A DNA stretch of 64,000 bases from Rhodospirillaceae bacterium bin65 (GTDB lineage Bacteria; Pseudomonadota; Alphaproteobacteria; Bin65), in assembly GCA_002238725.1 (NCBI GenBank), contig MPMX01000002.1, positions 1 to 64,000 on the forward strand. Reading direction: 5' to 3'. A program made the translations under genes and the position numbers. The notes under the pieces were generated by a model that made no database searches, was not told the origin of the DNA, and was given only the letters and a program-made list of their open reading frames with translations. Shown piece after piece: positions 1 through 6,917 of this stretch (position 1 is its first letter; each line of letters opens with the position of its first letter).

Positions 1-735
1 GCCGGCCAGTTGCGCGCGCGCTTCCTCCGGCGAGACCGGCCGGTCGCCCGGCGGCGGCTCGGGCGCACGTTCGGCCCATTCCGGCAGGTCGCGCCAGACC
101 TCCCGGCCGGGCCTCGCGGCCGGGCGCCCCGCGGCGGCCGCCGCCACCTTCCCCCAACGCACCGCCCGGCCCCGCCAGCCCTCCAGGCCGGCCATCGCGC
201 CGGGACGCCCGGCGTCGGCCGCGGCAACTTTCAGCGACGCCAGCACCGGGCCGGCCCAGTTCCAGCCGCCGGCCGCCATGGCGCGGGCGATCGGGCGCGC
301 CTGGGCAGTGGGATCGTCGGCCAGATCGGCGATTTCCGCCAGAAGCGTCGCGGCGGCTTCGGCGAGCAGGTCGGCTTCTTCGGCGGGCGTGTGCGGCTTG
401 GCGAGGCGCAGCGCGGCCGCGACGCCGGCCGGGGTCGGCAGGCAGAAGACGCCCGGCCGGGCGAAGGCGAAAAGATCGAGGATGTCCCGGCCCGGAAAGC
501 GCCGGATGCCGAGCCGCCGCGCGATCCCGGCGCCGTAGCAGTGCAGCGGCAGCGCGCGTTCCGCTTCCGCCGCCAGCCGGTCGGCGAGCTCGGCGAGGGA
601 CAGCGCTTCCTCCGCGCCGTCCGGCCGCCGCCACAGGGCCCTGCGCGTCCCGACGACCAGCACCGCACCGGCGGGTCCGGCTGCAGGGCCGTCTGGCGCG
701 GCGCGTTCGCCCGGCAATCCGTTGATCTCGGTCAT
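1..735 (-). CDS. DinG-like ATP-dependent DNA helicase, N-terminal part
   Basis: The frame is open from an ATG at 735 to the left edge, giving 245 visible residues. It resembles the N-terminal region of the DinG/COG1199 helicases of alphaproteobacteria: a short leader, then VVGTRRALW, a segment around GIRRFPGRDILDLFAF, and FCLPTPAGVA. The Walker A and helicase motifs would lie to the left of the window, so the catalytic part is not seen. Such proteins unwind DNA with 5'-3' polarity, often through an Fe-S domain, in replication and repair. It is divergent from lysK with 115 bp between the start codons. The assignment rests on recall of family N-termini. The gene is certain to be coding, the exact family less so. 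Confidence 0.68.
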   Translation of the reverse strand, partial: MTEINGLPGERAAPDGPAAGPAGAVLVVGTRRALWRRPDGAEEALSLAELADRLAAEAERALPLHCYGAGIARRLGIRRFPGRDILDLFAFARPGVFCLPTPAGVAAALRLAKPHTPAEEADLLAEAAATLLAEIADLADDPTAQARPIARAMAAGGWNWAGPVLASLKVAAADAGRPGAMAGLEGWRGRAVRWGKVAAAAAGRPAARPGREVWRDLPEWAERAPEPPPGDRPVSPEEARAQLAG

Positions 736-815
736 GCCCGATTGTGCCGCTTCCGCCCCGTCAATTGCCAGAGCGGTTCCGCTTCATTTCGCCCTCCCGC
801 GCTGCGGGACGCGCG

Positions 816-844
816 TTGACGGGTTGTGCGGTGCGGCATAGGTA
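816..844 (+). promoter_or_regulatory. Probable lysK promoter, leaderless
   Basis: TTGACG at 816-821, a 17-bp spacer and TAGGTA at 839-844 form a good sigma70-type promoter. Counting from the -10 box places +1 at 851, which is the A of the lysK ATG. No ribosome binding sequence precedes that ATG, so the two observations agree on a leaderless transcript. Confidence 0.5.
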
Positions 845-850
845 CGGCCC

Positions 851-2518
851 ATGCAGATCGCACCCGAGATTGCCGAGGCCGCGAAGGCCTGGCCGTTCCA
901 GGAAGCCCGCGCGCTCGCCAAGCGGCTGAACGGCCGGCTGCCGGACAAGGGCCATGTCCTGTTCGAGACCGGCTACGGCCCGTCCGGCCTGCCGCATATC
1001 GGCACGTTCGGCGAGGTGGTGCGGACCACCATGGTGCGCCGCGCCTTCGAGGCGCTGACCGGGATGCCGACCCGGCTGATCGCCTTCTCCGACGACATGG
1101 ACGGCCTGCGCAAGGTGCCGGACAACGTGCCGAACCGGGACCGGCTGGCGCCCTATGCCGAGGCGAAGGACGGCGACGGGCGGATCGTCCGCCACGGCTC
1201 GCCCCTGACCTCGACGCCGGACCCGTTCGGAGAAAGCGAAAGCTTTGCGGCGGCGAACAACGGCCGGCTGCGCGAATTCCTCGACAGGTTCGGCTTCGAC
1301 TACGAATTCCTTAGCGCGACGGATGCCTATGGCGCCGGCCGGTTCAACGAGACCATCCTGCGCGTGCTGGAAAGGTACGAGCCGGTGCGCAACATCGTGC
1401 TGCCCGAGCTGGGCGCGGCGCGGCGCAAGAGTTATTCGCCCGTATTTCCTGTGGTGACGGCTTACGACGACGGCATCGGCGCCGAGCGCCGGCAGGTGAT
1501 CCACAACGCCATCGTCGCCGAAGCCCGGCCGGGCGACGGGACGGCGGTGTTCCAGTGCGTCGACGATGCCGGCGAACGGATCGGCGATCCCTTCGAACAC
1601 TCCGTGCTGGACGGCGGCTGCAAGATGCAGTGGCGGGTCGACTGGGCGCTGCGCTGGACGGCGCTCGACGTCGACTACGAGATGTCCGGCAAGGACCTGA
1701 TCGATTCGGTGCGCCTGGGCGGCCGGATCTGCCGGACCATCGGCGGCGCGCCGCCGGCCGGATTCACCTATGAGCTGTTCCTCGACGACAAGGGCGAGAA
1801 GATCTCCAAGTCCAGGGGCAACGGCCTGGCGGTCGAGGAATGGCTGCGCTACGCGCCGCACGAGAGCCTGGCGCTGTTCATGTACCAGCAGCCGCGGCGC
1901 GCCAAGCGGCTGTTCTTCGATGCGATCCCGAAAGCGACCGACGAATATCTGACCTTCCTCGGCAAGGCCGGCGAACAGGATCCGGCGGAGCTGGCGGAAA
2001 ACCCGGTCTGGCATATCCACGAAGGCCGCCCGCCGGCGCAGGCGACGCCGCTGTCCTTTTCCCTGCTGCTCAATCTGGCGAGCGTCGTGAATGCCGAGGA
2101 CAAGGGCGTGCTGTGGGGCTTCATTTCGCGCTATGCGCCCGAGGCGACGCCGGCCTCCCATCCCTTGCTCGACCGGCTGGCGGACTATGCGGTCGCCTAC
2201 TACCAGGATTTCGTCAAACCGGCGAAATCCTACCGGGCGCCGGCAGGCGGGGAACGGGCGGCGCTGGAGGACCTGGCGTCGGTGCTCGCGGCCATGCCGG
2301 CCGGGGCCGGGGGCGAGGACATCCAGACGGAGATCTACGAAGTCGGCAAGCGCCACAGCTTCGAGAACCTGCGCGACTGGTTCCGGGCGCTTTACGAAAT
2401 CCTGCTCGGCCAGAGCCAGGGCCCGCGCATGGGCTCCTTCGCGGCGCTCTACGGCCTGCCGGAATTCGTTTCGCTGCTGCGCAAGGCGCTGGACGAAGGC
2501 GGGCTCAAAACCGGATAG
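851..2518 (+). CDS. lysK: Lysyl-tRNA synthetase, class I
   Basis: This 555-residue enzyme charges tRNA-Lys with lysine in the cytoplasm. It is the class I type, unrelated to the common class II LysS, and is typical of archaea, spirochaetes and many alphaproteobacteria. The class I signatures are present: HIGT at residues 49-52 in the Rossmann fold (HIGH equivalent) and KISKS at 317-321 (KMSKS loop). Length is normal for the family. The ATG at 851 has no Shine-Dalgarno sequence and coincides with the predicted transcription start. The next gene, a phasin, has its own promoter, so lysK is probably monocistronic. Confidence 0.97.
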   Translation: MQIAPEIAEAAKAWPFQEARALAKRLNGRLPDKGHVLFETGYGPSGLPHIGTFGEVVRTTMVRRAFEALTGMPTRLIAFSDDMDGLRKVPDNVPNRDRLAPYAEAKDGDGRIVRHGSPLTSTPDPFGESESFAAANNGRLREFLDRFGFDYEFLSATDAYGAGRFNETILRVLERYEPVRNIVLPELGAARRKSYSPVFPVVTAYDDGIGAERRQVIHNAIVAEARPGDGTAVFQCVDDAGERIGDPFEHSVLDGGCKMQWRVDWALRWTALDVDYEMSGKDLIDSVRLGGRICRTIGGAPPAGFTYELFLDDKGEKISKSRGNGLAVEEWLRYAPHESLALFMYQQPRRAKRLFFDAIPKATDEYLTFLGKAGEQDPAELAENPVWHIHEGRPPAQATPLSFSLLLNLASVVNAEDKGVLWGFISRYAPEATPASHPLLDRLADYAVAYYQDFVKPAKSYRAPAGGERAALEDLASVLAAMPAGAGGEDIQTEIYEVGKRHSFENLRDWFRALYEILLGQSQGPRMGSFAALYGLPEFVSLLRKALDEGGLKTG

Positions 2519-2593
2519 GGCAGATCGGACGGGCGCCTGTGTCGCGTTCGGCAGGTCGGCTCGGAACTCCATGAAATCCCTGCCGGGCAGAAA

Positions 2594-2610
2594 ATTGTGC
2601 AATGCACAAT
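2594..2610. promoter_or_regulatory. Perfect palindrome upstream of phasin, candidate PhaR operator
   Basis: ATTGTGCA, a central A, then TGCACAAT makes a perfect 8-bp inverted repeat just upstream of the phasin -35 box. A half-site, GCACAAT, recurs near 2661 in the untranslated leader. PhaR-type repressors bind TGC...GCA palindromes at phasin promoters and are released by polyhydroxyalkanoate. That link is inferred from position and base pattern only. Confidence 0.5.
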
Positions 2611-2617
2611 AATTGCC

Positions 2618-2645
2618 TTGACAAGGTTGCGTTGCAGCATATATA
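2618..2645 (+). promoter_or_regulatory. Phasin promoter
   Basis: A consensus -35 TTGACA at 2618-2623 is followed after 16 bp by TATATA at 2640-2645. This is the strongest-looking vegetative promoter in this part of the window and predicts a start near 2652 with a leader of about 59 nt. The surrounding 100 bp is unusually AT-rich for this DNA. Strong expression fits an abundant granule coat protein. Confidence 0.7.
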
Positions 2646-2710
2646 GCCCATCGTGACGCAGCGCACAATTTCTGCTGCGCTGCAACGAACCCGAACAGGA
2701 AGACGAGACC

Positions 2711-3289
2711 ATGACCGCCAGGACCGCCAAGAAACCCGAAGCCAAGGACTTCGCCAAAGCCGGCGTCGAGCAGTTCGAAGCCGCCGTCAAGTCCGGCCAG
2801 GAAAACGCCGAGAAGGCGTTCAAGGCCGGCAAGGAGAATGTCGACAAGGCCTACCAGGCCGGCGCCGATGCGCTGGGCGAGAATGTCGAAAAGTTCTACG
2901 CCGCCGCCAAGGAGCAGTATGCCAGGGCGTGGCCGACCATGGCGCCGAAGATCGACGAGGTCGCCGAGTGGAACAAGGGCAACCTGGACGCCCTGTTCGC
3001 CGCCAGCGAGATCGCCAAGAAGGGCGCCGAGACGATGGTCGAGGAAGTGGCCGCGTTCAACCAGGCCGCCATGGCGGACGCCGCCGCCGCGGCCAAGGAC
3101 ATGTTCTCCGTCAAGTCCTATCCGGAGCTCGTCCAGAAGCAGACCGAATCGGCGCGCAGCGCGTTCGACAAGATGGTCGCCGAGACGACCAGGATGTCGG
3201 AAATGTCCGCCAGCCTGGCGGCCGAGGTCTCCGAACCGCTGCAGGCCCGCTGGGCCAAGGTGAACGAGGCGTTCCGCCCCGCCGCCTGA
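2711..3289 (+). CDS. phaP: Phasin family protein
   Basis: This 192-residue Ala/Lys/Glu-rich, almost wholly helical protein lacks signal peptide and membrane segments. The composition and the pattern of repeated amphipathic helices (around residues 10-60 AEKAFKAGKENVDKAY, then 60-175) match the Phasin_2 family, which coats polyhydroxyalkanoate granules. The ATG at 2711 is preceded by AGGAAG at suitable spacing. It is monocistronic, between its own promoter and a strong terminator. No PHA synthase gene is in the window. Some phasin-family proteins have other roles, but the promoter-palindrome arrangement supports PHA-linked control. Confidence 0.9.
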   Translation: MTARTAKKPEAKDFAKAGVEQFEAAVKSGQENAEKAFKAGKENVDKAYQAGADALGENVEKFYAAAKEQYARAWPTMAPKIDEVAEWNKGNLDALFAASEIAKKGAETMVEEVAAFNQAAMADAAAAAKDMFSVKSYPELVQKQTESARSAFDKMVAETTRMSEMSASLAAEVSEPLQARWAKVNEAFRPAA

Positions 3290-3318
3290 CCCGCCGTCCC
3301 TCCCGGACACACGAAACG

Positions 3319-3349
3319 AGGCCCGGAGCGCCGCTCCGGGCCTTTTTTT
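3319..3349 (+). terminator. Rho-independent terminator after phasin
   Basis: GCCCGGAGC at 3321-3329 and GCTCCGGGC at 3333-3341 pair perfectly around a 3-nt loop. The stem extends by two pairs (3319-3320 with 3342-3343) and is followed by seven T residues. It closes the phasin unit 30 bp after its stop. No matching A-run stands on the other side, so it is probably not bidirectional. Confidence 0.92.
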
Positions 3350-3373
3350 GCGTACGCCGGCGAAGCGGGCGGT

Positions 3374-4264
3374 TCAGGCCGCCGGGCGCAGGGGCGAGGG
3401 CTGGCTGCGCGCCCAGCCGAAATAGAGTTCGCGCGCCTGGCGGTAAACCGGGCCGGGCTGCATGTCCCGGTCCTCCACCCGGTTGCAGGGCAGCACCTTG
3501 CCGTAGTTGCCGGTCGAGAAGACCTCGTCGGCGGCCTTGACCTCGTCGAACGTGACCCGCCGTTCCTCCACGGCGATGCCGGCCTCGCGCAGCAGCGCCA
3601 TCACCCGCAACCGGGTGATGCCGGCCAGGAAGGTGCCATTGGCCGCCGGCGTGACCGCCACGCCGTCGCGCACCAGGAACAGGTTGGCCGTGGCGAATTC
3701 CGCGACATTGCCGTTGCCGTCCAGGACGATGGCGTTGTCGAAACCCTTGTCCAGCGCCTCGGCGAGGCAGCGCGCGACATTCGGGTAGAGGGCGCCGGCC
3801 TTGGCCCCGGTCACCGCCGATTCCGGCGACGGCCGGCGGAACCGGGTGAGGCAGGCGGAAAACCCGGTCGGTTCGGGAATTTCCATGACCTCCAGGACCA
3901 GGGCGAATTCGGTGCCGTCCGGGTCCGGGATCAGGAAACCGCTGCCGGCAAAGAACATCGGCCGGATATAGAGCGAGCGGTCCCGGGCATACCGTTCGAT
4001 CCCTTCCCACGCCAGGGCGGCGATCTCGTCGGCCGACTTGATCGCCTTGAGGCCGAACTGCGCCGCGGACGCCACGACGCGCTGGCAGTGGAGGTCGAGA
4101 TCCGGCGCGACACCGTCAAAATACCGGGCGCCGTCGAAAACGCTGGAGGCCAGCCAGGAGCCGGGGCCGATGGCGTCCATGATCTTGACCGGCCCGACGT
4201 GCCACGCGCCGTCATACCAGGTCCAGGACGTGCCGGACGGATCCTTCTGAATGTTCTGGGGCAT
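3374..4264 (-). CDS. Branched-chain amino acid aminotransferase-like (class IV)
   Basis: This 296-residue fold-type IV PLP enzyme is expected to transfer amino groups between branched-chain amino acids and 2-oxoglutarate. The PLP lysine is K155 in TGAKAGALYPN, and the cofactor-binding Glu is E189 in NVAEFATANLF; both are conserved in IlvE and D-amino acid/ADC lyase relatives. The length fits an IlvE-like enzyme. Standing alone, away from other ilv genes, it may be a second paralogue or have another substrate, so I do not assign ilvE. It converges on the phasin gene and is separated from the upstream regulator gene by a dispersed repeat. Confidence 0.85.
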   Translation of the reverse strand: MPQNIQKDPSGTSWTWYDGAWHVGPVKIMDAIGPGSWLASSVFDGARYFDGVAPDLDLHCQRVVASAAQFGLKAIKSADEIAALAWEGIERYARDRSLYIRPMFFAGSGFLIPDPDGTEFALVLEVMEIPEPTGFSACLTRFRRPSPESAVTGAKAGALYPNVARCLAEALDKGFDNAIVLDGNGNVAEFATANLFLVRDGVAVTPAANGTFLAGITRLRVMALLREAGIAVEERRVTFDEVKAADEVFSTGNYGKVLPCNRVEDRDMQPGPVYRQARELYFGWARSQPSPLRPAA

Positions 4265-4290
4265 GCTGTGTCCGAAATGTGTGGCCGCCC

Positions 4291-4390
4291 CCTCGATACG
4301 CGCTTCGCGCTACTCGGGATGAGGGGGAGGGGAGTCAATGTCTCCCTCATCCTGAGTAGCCCTGGATGCAATCCGGGGCGTATCGAAGGA
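4291..4390. repeat. Dispersed palindromic intergenic repeat, copy 1
   Basis: Two nested inverted repeats fill the gap between the aminotransferase and the S24 regulator. The inner arms at 4309-4325 and 4344-4360 are 17 bp with one mismatch (GCTACTCGGGATGAGGG against the complement of CCCTCATCCTGAGTAGC). The outer arms, CTCGATACGC at 4292 and GCGTATCGAAG at 4378, also pair. The words CTCATCCTGAG and TATCGA(A/G)G match a short palindromic repeat seen between genes in many alphaproteobacterial genomes. A diverged second copy is at 32543-32685. Confidence 0.72.
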
Positions 4391-4491
4391 GGGGCCGAAT
4401 CGAGGGAGCGGCACCCTAGCACCCGGCATCGGCGCATTGCGAGTCCGATCGCCGCCGCGCGCGGCGCGGCGCGTCCGTCCCGAAGCGCGCC

Positions 4492-5124
4492 CTACTGGCT
4501 CGCCCAGACGATGCGGTGGATGAACTCGATCTCCTCGCGCGCCAGCTGCCGGTCGTCATGCTCGCGGTTGATCGACAGCAGCTCGACCCGGCTCGCGGTC
4601 ATGCGCTGGACTTCCTTGGCCATGACCTCGCCGCCGACCGTCCGCGCGACCACGCGGTCGCCGCGGCGCACGCTGGCGCCCGGCGCGACCACGATGCGGT
4701 CGCCGTCGCGATAGACCGGCACCATGCTGTCGCCGGAAATTTCCAGGGCATAAGCGTGCGGGTCGCCGAGATCGGGAAAATCAACCTCGTCCCAGCCGGA
4801 GCCGGTCGGGAAACCGGCATCGTCGAAATAGCCCTCGTCGCCGGCCTGGGCGTGGCCGATCAGCGGAATCCGCCGCACCGGCATCGCCCCGTCCGTGCCC
4901 TGGAGCAGCGCCATGAACTCTTCGAGCGGCGCGCCGGTCGCCTTGAGGACCTTCGACACGCTCTCCGTCGACGGCCAGCGTTGCCGGCCGTTCGGCATGA
5001 CCCGCTTGCTCTTGTTGAACGTCGTCGGATCGAGCCCGGCGCGGCGCGCCAGGCCGGACGCCGACATGCCGTATTTTTTCGCGAGCCGATCGATCGCATC
5101 CCAGACGTCGCTGTGGGTCAACAT
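4492..5124 (-). CDS. HTH / S24 peptidase-like transcriptional regulator
   Basis: This 210-residue protein has a helix-turn-helix of the XRE/CI type at about residues 6-70 (SASGLARRAGLDPTTF) and a LexA/UmuD-type S24 domain at about 85-205. The self-cleavage dyad is intact: S133 in SGDSMVP and K170 in VMAKEV. A possible scissile Ala94-Gly95 bond lies in HAQAGDEGY. Proteins of this design repress target genes until they cleave themselves, usually after DNA damage, although some chromosomal ones no longer cleave. Its start faces an AT-rich region carrying inverted repeats and a small divergent frame, an arrangement like a phage immunity switch. No other phage genes are nearby. Confidence 0.88.
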   Translation of the reverse strand: MLTHSDVWDAIDRLAKKYGMSASGLARRAGLDPTTFNKSKRVMPNGRQRWPSTESVSKVLKATGAPLEEFMALLQGTDGAMPVRRIPLIGHAQAGDEGYFDDAGFPTGSGWDEVDFPDLGDPHAYALEISGDSMVPVYRDGDRIVVAPGASVRRGDRVVARTVGGEVMAKEVQRMTASRVELLSINREHDDRQLAREEIEFIHRIVWASQ

Positions 5125-5338
5125 GCTTCTGCCTCCCGATGGCCCCGATGACTGTGTCCGGAGTCCGGCGATGCCCGGCCGGTCCGTTCAAGCGCACCGC
5201 TATGCCGGGCTGATAGATGCCGGACCGCCTCTGTAGGAAATATTATATATTTTCGGCGAGAAATCCAGAGAAACAAGGAAATTTAGACACGAACCCGGAC
5301 ATCTGGACGGAAATCGCCGCATTTTTATGAAAATTACC

Positions 5339-5360
5339 CTTGTTAATCGAACAAAACAAG
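5339..5360. promoter_or_regulatory. Overlapping inverted repeats, candidate operator
   Basis: TTGTT-AATCG-AACAA (5340-5354) is a perfect 5-bp inverted repeat. It overlaps a second pair, CTTGTT at 5339-5344 and AACAAG at 5355-5360. The site lies in an AT-rich stretch (about 5220-5370) between the S24 regulator and the small frame at 5395. It is a plausible operator for that regulator, but only position and symmetry support this. Confidence 0.35.
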
Positions 5361-5394
5361 AATATATGGGCGCGGTCGCTGGAGGAGACGCCCC

Positions 5395-5532
5395 ATGAAA
5401 AGGCCCAAATTCGCCCACAAATCGCTGAACCCGAGTGCAGCCGAGCCCTTCGACAATGCCGAGGAACCCCACCTGCACCCAGATCGGCTTGTTCGCCGCC
5501 GCCATGCGCCCCGTCCATTTGCGAACATATAA
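5395..5532 (+). CDS. 45-residue small protein or truncated gene
   Basis: An ATG at 5395 follows a strong GGAGGAGA ribosome site at suitable distance and opens 45 codons ending at TAA 5530-5532. The first half (MKRPKFAHKS...EPFDNAEE) reads like the start of a longer conserved alphaproteobacterial hypothetical protein as I recall it. The second half (RLVRRRHAPRPF) is basic and unconvincing, so a frameshift or deletion may have broken the gene after about residue 24. It is divergent from the S24 regulator with the candidate operator between them. I do not recognise a function. Confidence 0.45.
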   Translation: MKRPKFAHKSLNPSAAEPFDNAEEPHLHPDRLVRRRHAPRPFANI

Positions 5533-5627
5533 GGAACTAACACGGTGGCGCGCCGGTGGCAAGCCGGTTCGGCGGCCGAAGATGCCGTCGCTATCGCCCT
5601 CCCCCTCCGGGAAGGGTGTGCCACCGC

Positions 5628-6899
5628 CTACCCCGCCGCGGCGAGGACCAGGCTTACATTCTGGCCGCCGAAGCCGAAGCTGTTGGAAAGCGCGAACTCG
5701 ATCTTCTGCACCCGTGCCTCGTTGGGGACGACGTCGAGTTCAATGTTCGGGTCCGGCTCGCGGTAGTTGATGGTCGGCGGCAGCACGCCCTCTCGCAGGG
5801 CCTGCACCGTCGCGACGGCCTCGACCGCGCCGGCGGCGGTCAGAGTATGGCCGATCATCGACTTGTTGGAGCTGACCGCCAGCCTGTCCCTGCCGGTGCC
5901 GAAGACCTCGGAAATGCCGAGATATTCCATCTTGTCGTTTTCCGGCGTGCCGGTGCCGTGAGCGTTTATGTAATCGATATCGGCCGGTTCCAGCCCGGCG
6001 TCGGCGATCGCGCCGGCCATGGAGCGGATAATCGCCCCGCCGTCCGGGTTCGAGCGCGTGCGGTGGAAGGTGTCCGCCGCCTCGCCGCAGCCCAGGATGT
6101 AGCCGAGGATCGTTGCGCCCCGGGCCTTCGCACGGTCGGGGTCTTCGAGCACCAGGGCGGCGGCGCCTTCGGCCATCACGAAGCCGTCGCGGTTGCGGGA
6201 AAACGGCTTGGCAGCCTGCTCCGGGGGATCGTTCTTGGTCGAGAGCGCCGAGAGCAGGGCGAAGCGGATCAGGGATTCGCTGTTGATGCTGCCGTCGGTG
6301 CCGACGCACAGCGCGGCCGTCCGCTCGCCGCGCCGGATCGATTCGACGCCGAGCTGGATCGCCGACGCGCCGGAGGCACATGCCGTTGTCAGCGTGATCG
6401 GCGAGCCGGTGCAGCCGTGGCGTGCCGCCAGCCCGTCCGCCAGCGACCCGTTCGTGAACTCATTGTGCCAGGGCAGCGTTGCTTCGGTTCCGGAAACGCC
6501 GTCGCCGCGGGCATAGGGTCCGCTGCCCGGGTCCACGGCGTCGAGCAGGTCGAACCGGGAATCCCAGTCATGCTCGATCGGCGGCGCAGCGATGAACAGG
6601 TCGCCGTCGATCGCGCCGTCCGCGGCGATACCGCTCGCGGCCACCGCCTCGTCTGCCACGGCTTCCGCCATCGCCCGGCTGAGCGCCGGTATCGTGACCG
6701 GTTCGACATCCATGAAATCGACACAGCCGGCGATCCGCGTGCGCAGATCTTCGGTCGGGAAACGGCCGATGCGGCGGATGCCGGACTCGCCGGCGGTCAG
6801 GCGGCGCCAGTTCTCCGCCGCGCCGCGCCCGAGCGACGTGATCATGCCGACGCCGGTAATGGCGACCGCGCGGGCGTAGGGATTGCCCGAACCTGTCAT
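5628..6899 (-). CDS. fabF1XL: Beta-ketoacyl-ACP synthase (FabF1XL type)
   Basis: This 423-residue KAS II-type condensing enzyme elongates acyl chains on ACP with malonyl-ACP. The full catalytic set is present: C174 in TTACASGAS, H314 in NAHGTGTP, and K346 and H351 in NKSMIGHTL. It is the last gene of a leftward run (acpXL-fabZXL-fabF2XL-fabF1XL), the order known from rhizobia, where the products make the 27-hydroxyoctacosanoate-type chain of lipid A. It starts 18 bp after fabF2XL ends. By sequence alone it could be a general FabF; the neighbouring AcpXL carrier makes the VLCFA role likely. Confidence 0.88.
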   Translation of the reverse strand: MTGSGNPYARAVAITGVGMITSLGRGAAENWRRLTAGESGIRRIGRFPTEDLRTRIAGCVDFMDVEPVTIPALSRAMAEAVADEAVAASGIAADGAIDGDLFIAAPPIEHDWDSRFDLLDAVDPGSGPYARGDGVSGTEATLPWHNEFTNGSLADGLAARHGCTGSPITLTTACASGASAIQLGVESIRRGERTAALCVGTDGSINSESLIRFALLSALSTKNDPPEQAAKPFSRNRDGFVMAEGAAALVLEDPDRAKARGATILGYILGCGEAADTFHRTRSNPDGGAIIRSMAGAIADAGLEPADIDYINAHGTGTPENDKMEYLGISEVFGTGRDRLAVSSNKSMIGHTLTAAGAVEAVATVQALREGVLPPTINYREPDPNIELDVVPNEARVQKIEFALSNSFGFGGQNVSLVLAAAG

Positions 6900-6917
6900 C
6901 CGCGTGTCACCCGCGTG

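Noticed and set aside
761-3310. Long open frame of about 850 codons on the minus strand across lysK and the phasin gene
   Set aside because: It is the antisense shadow of two well-supported genes in high-GC DNA. Its translation is His/Arg/Gly-rich with no motif, and it crosses a promoter and the phasin start region.
5200-5562. 120-codon minus-strand frame in the AT-rich gap after the S24 regulator
   Set aside because: No ribosome site, no recognisable similarity, and it runs antisense through the small frame at 5395, which has a strong ribosome site.
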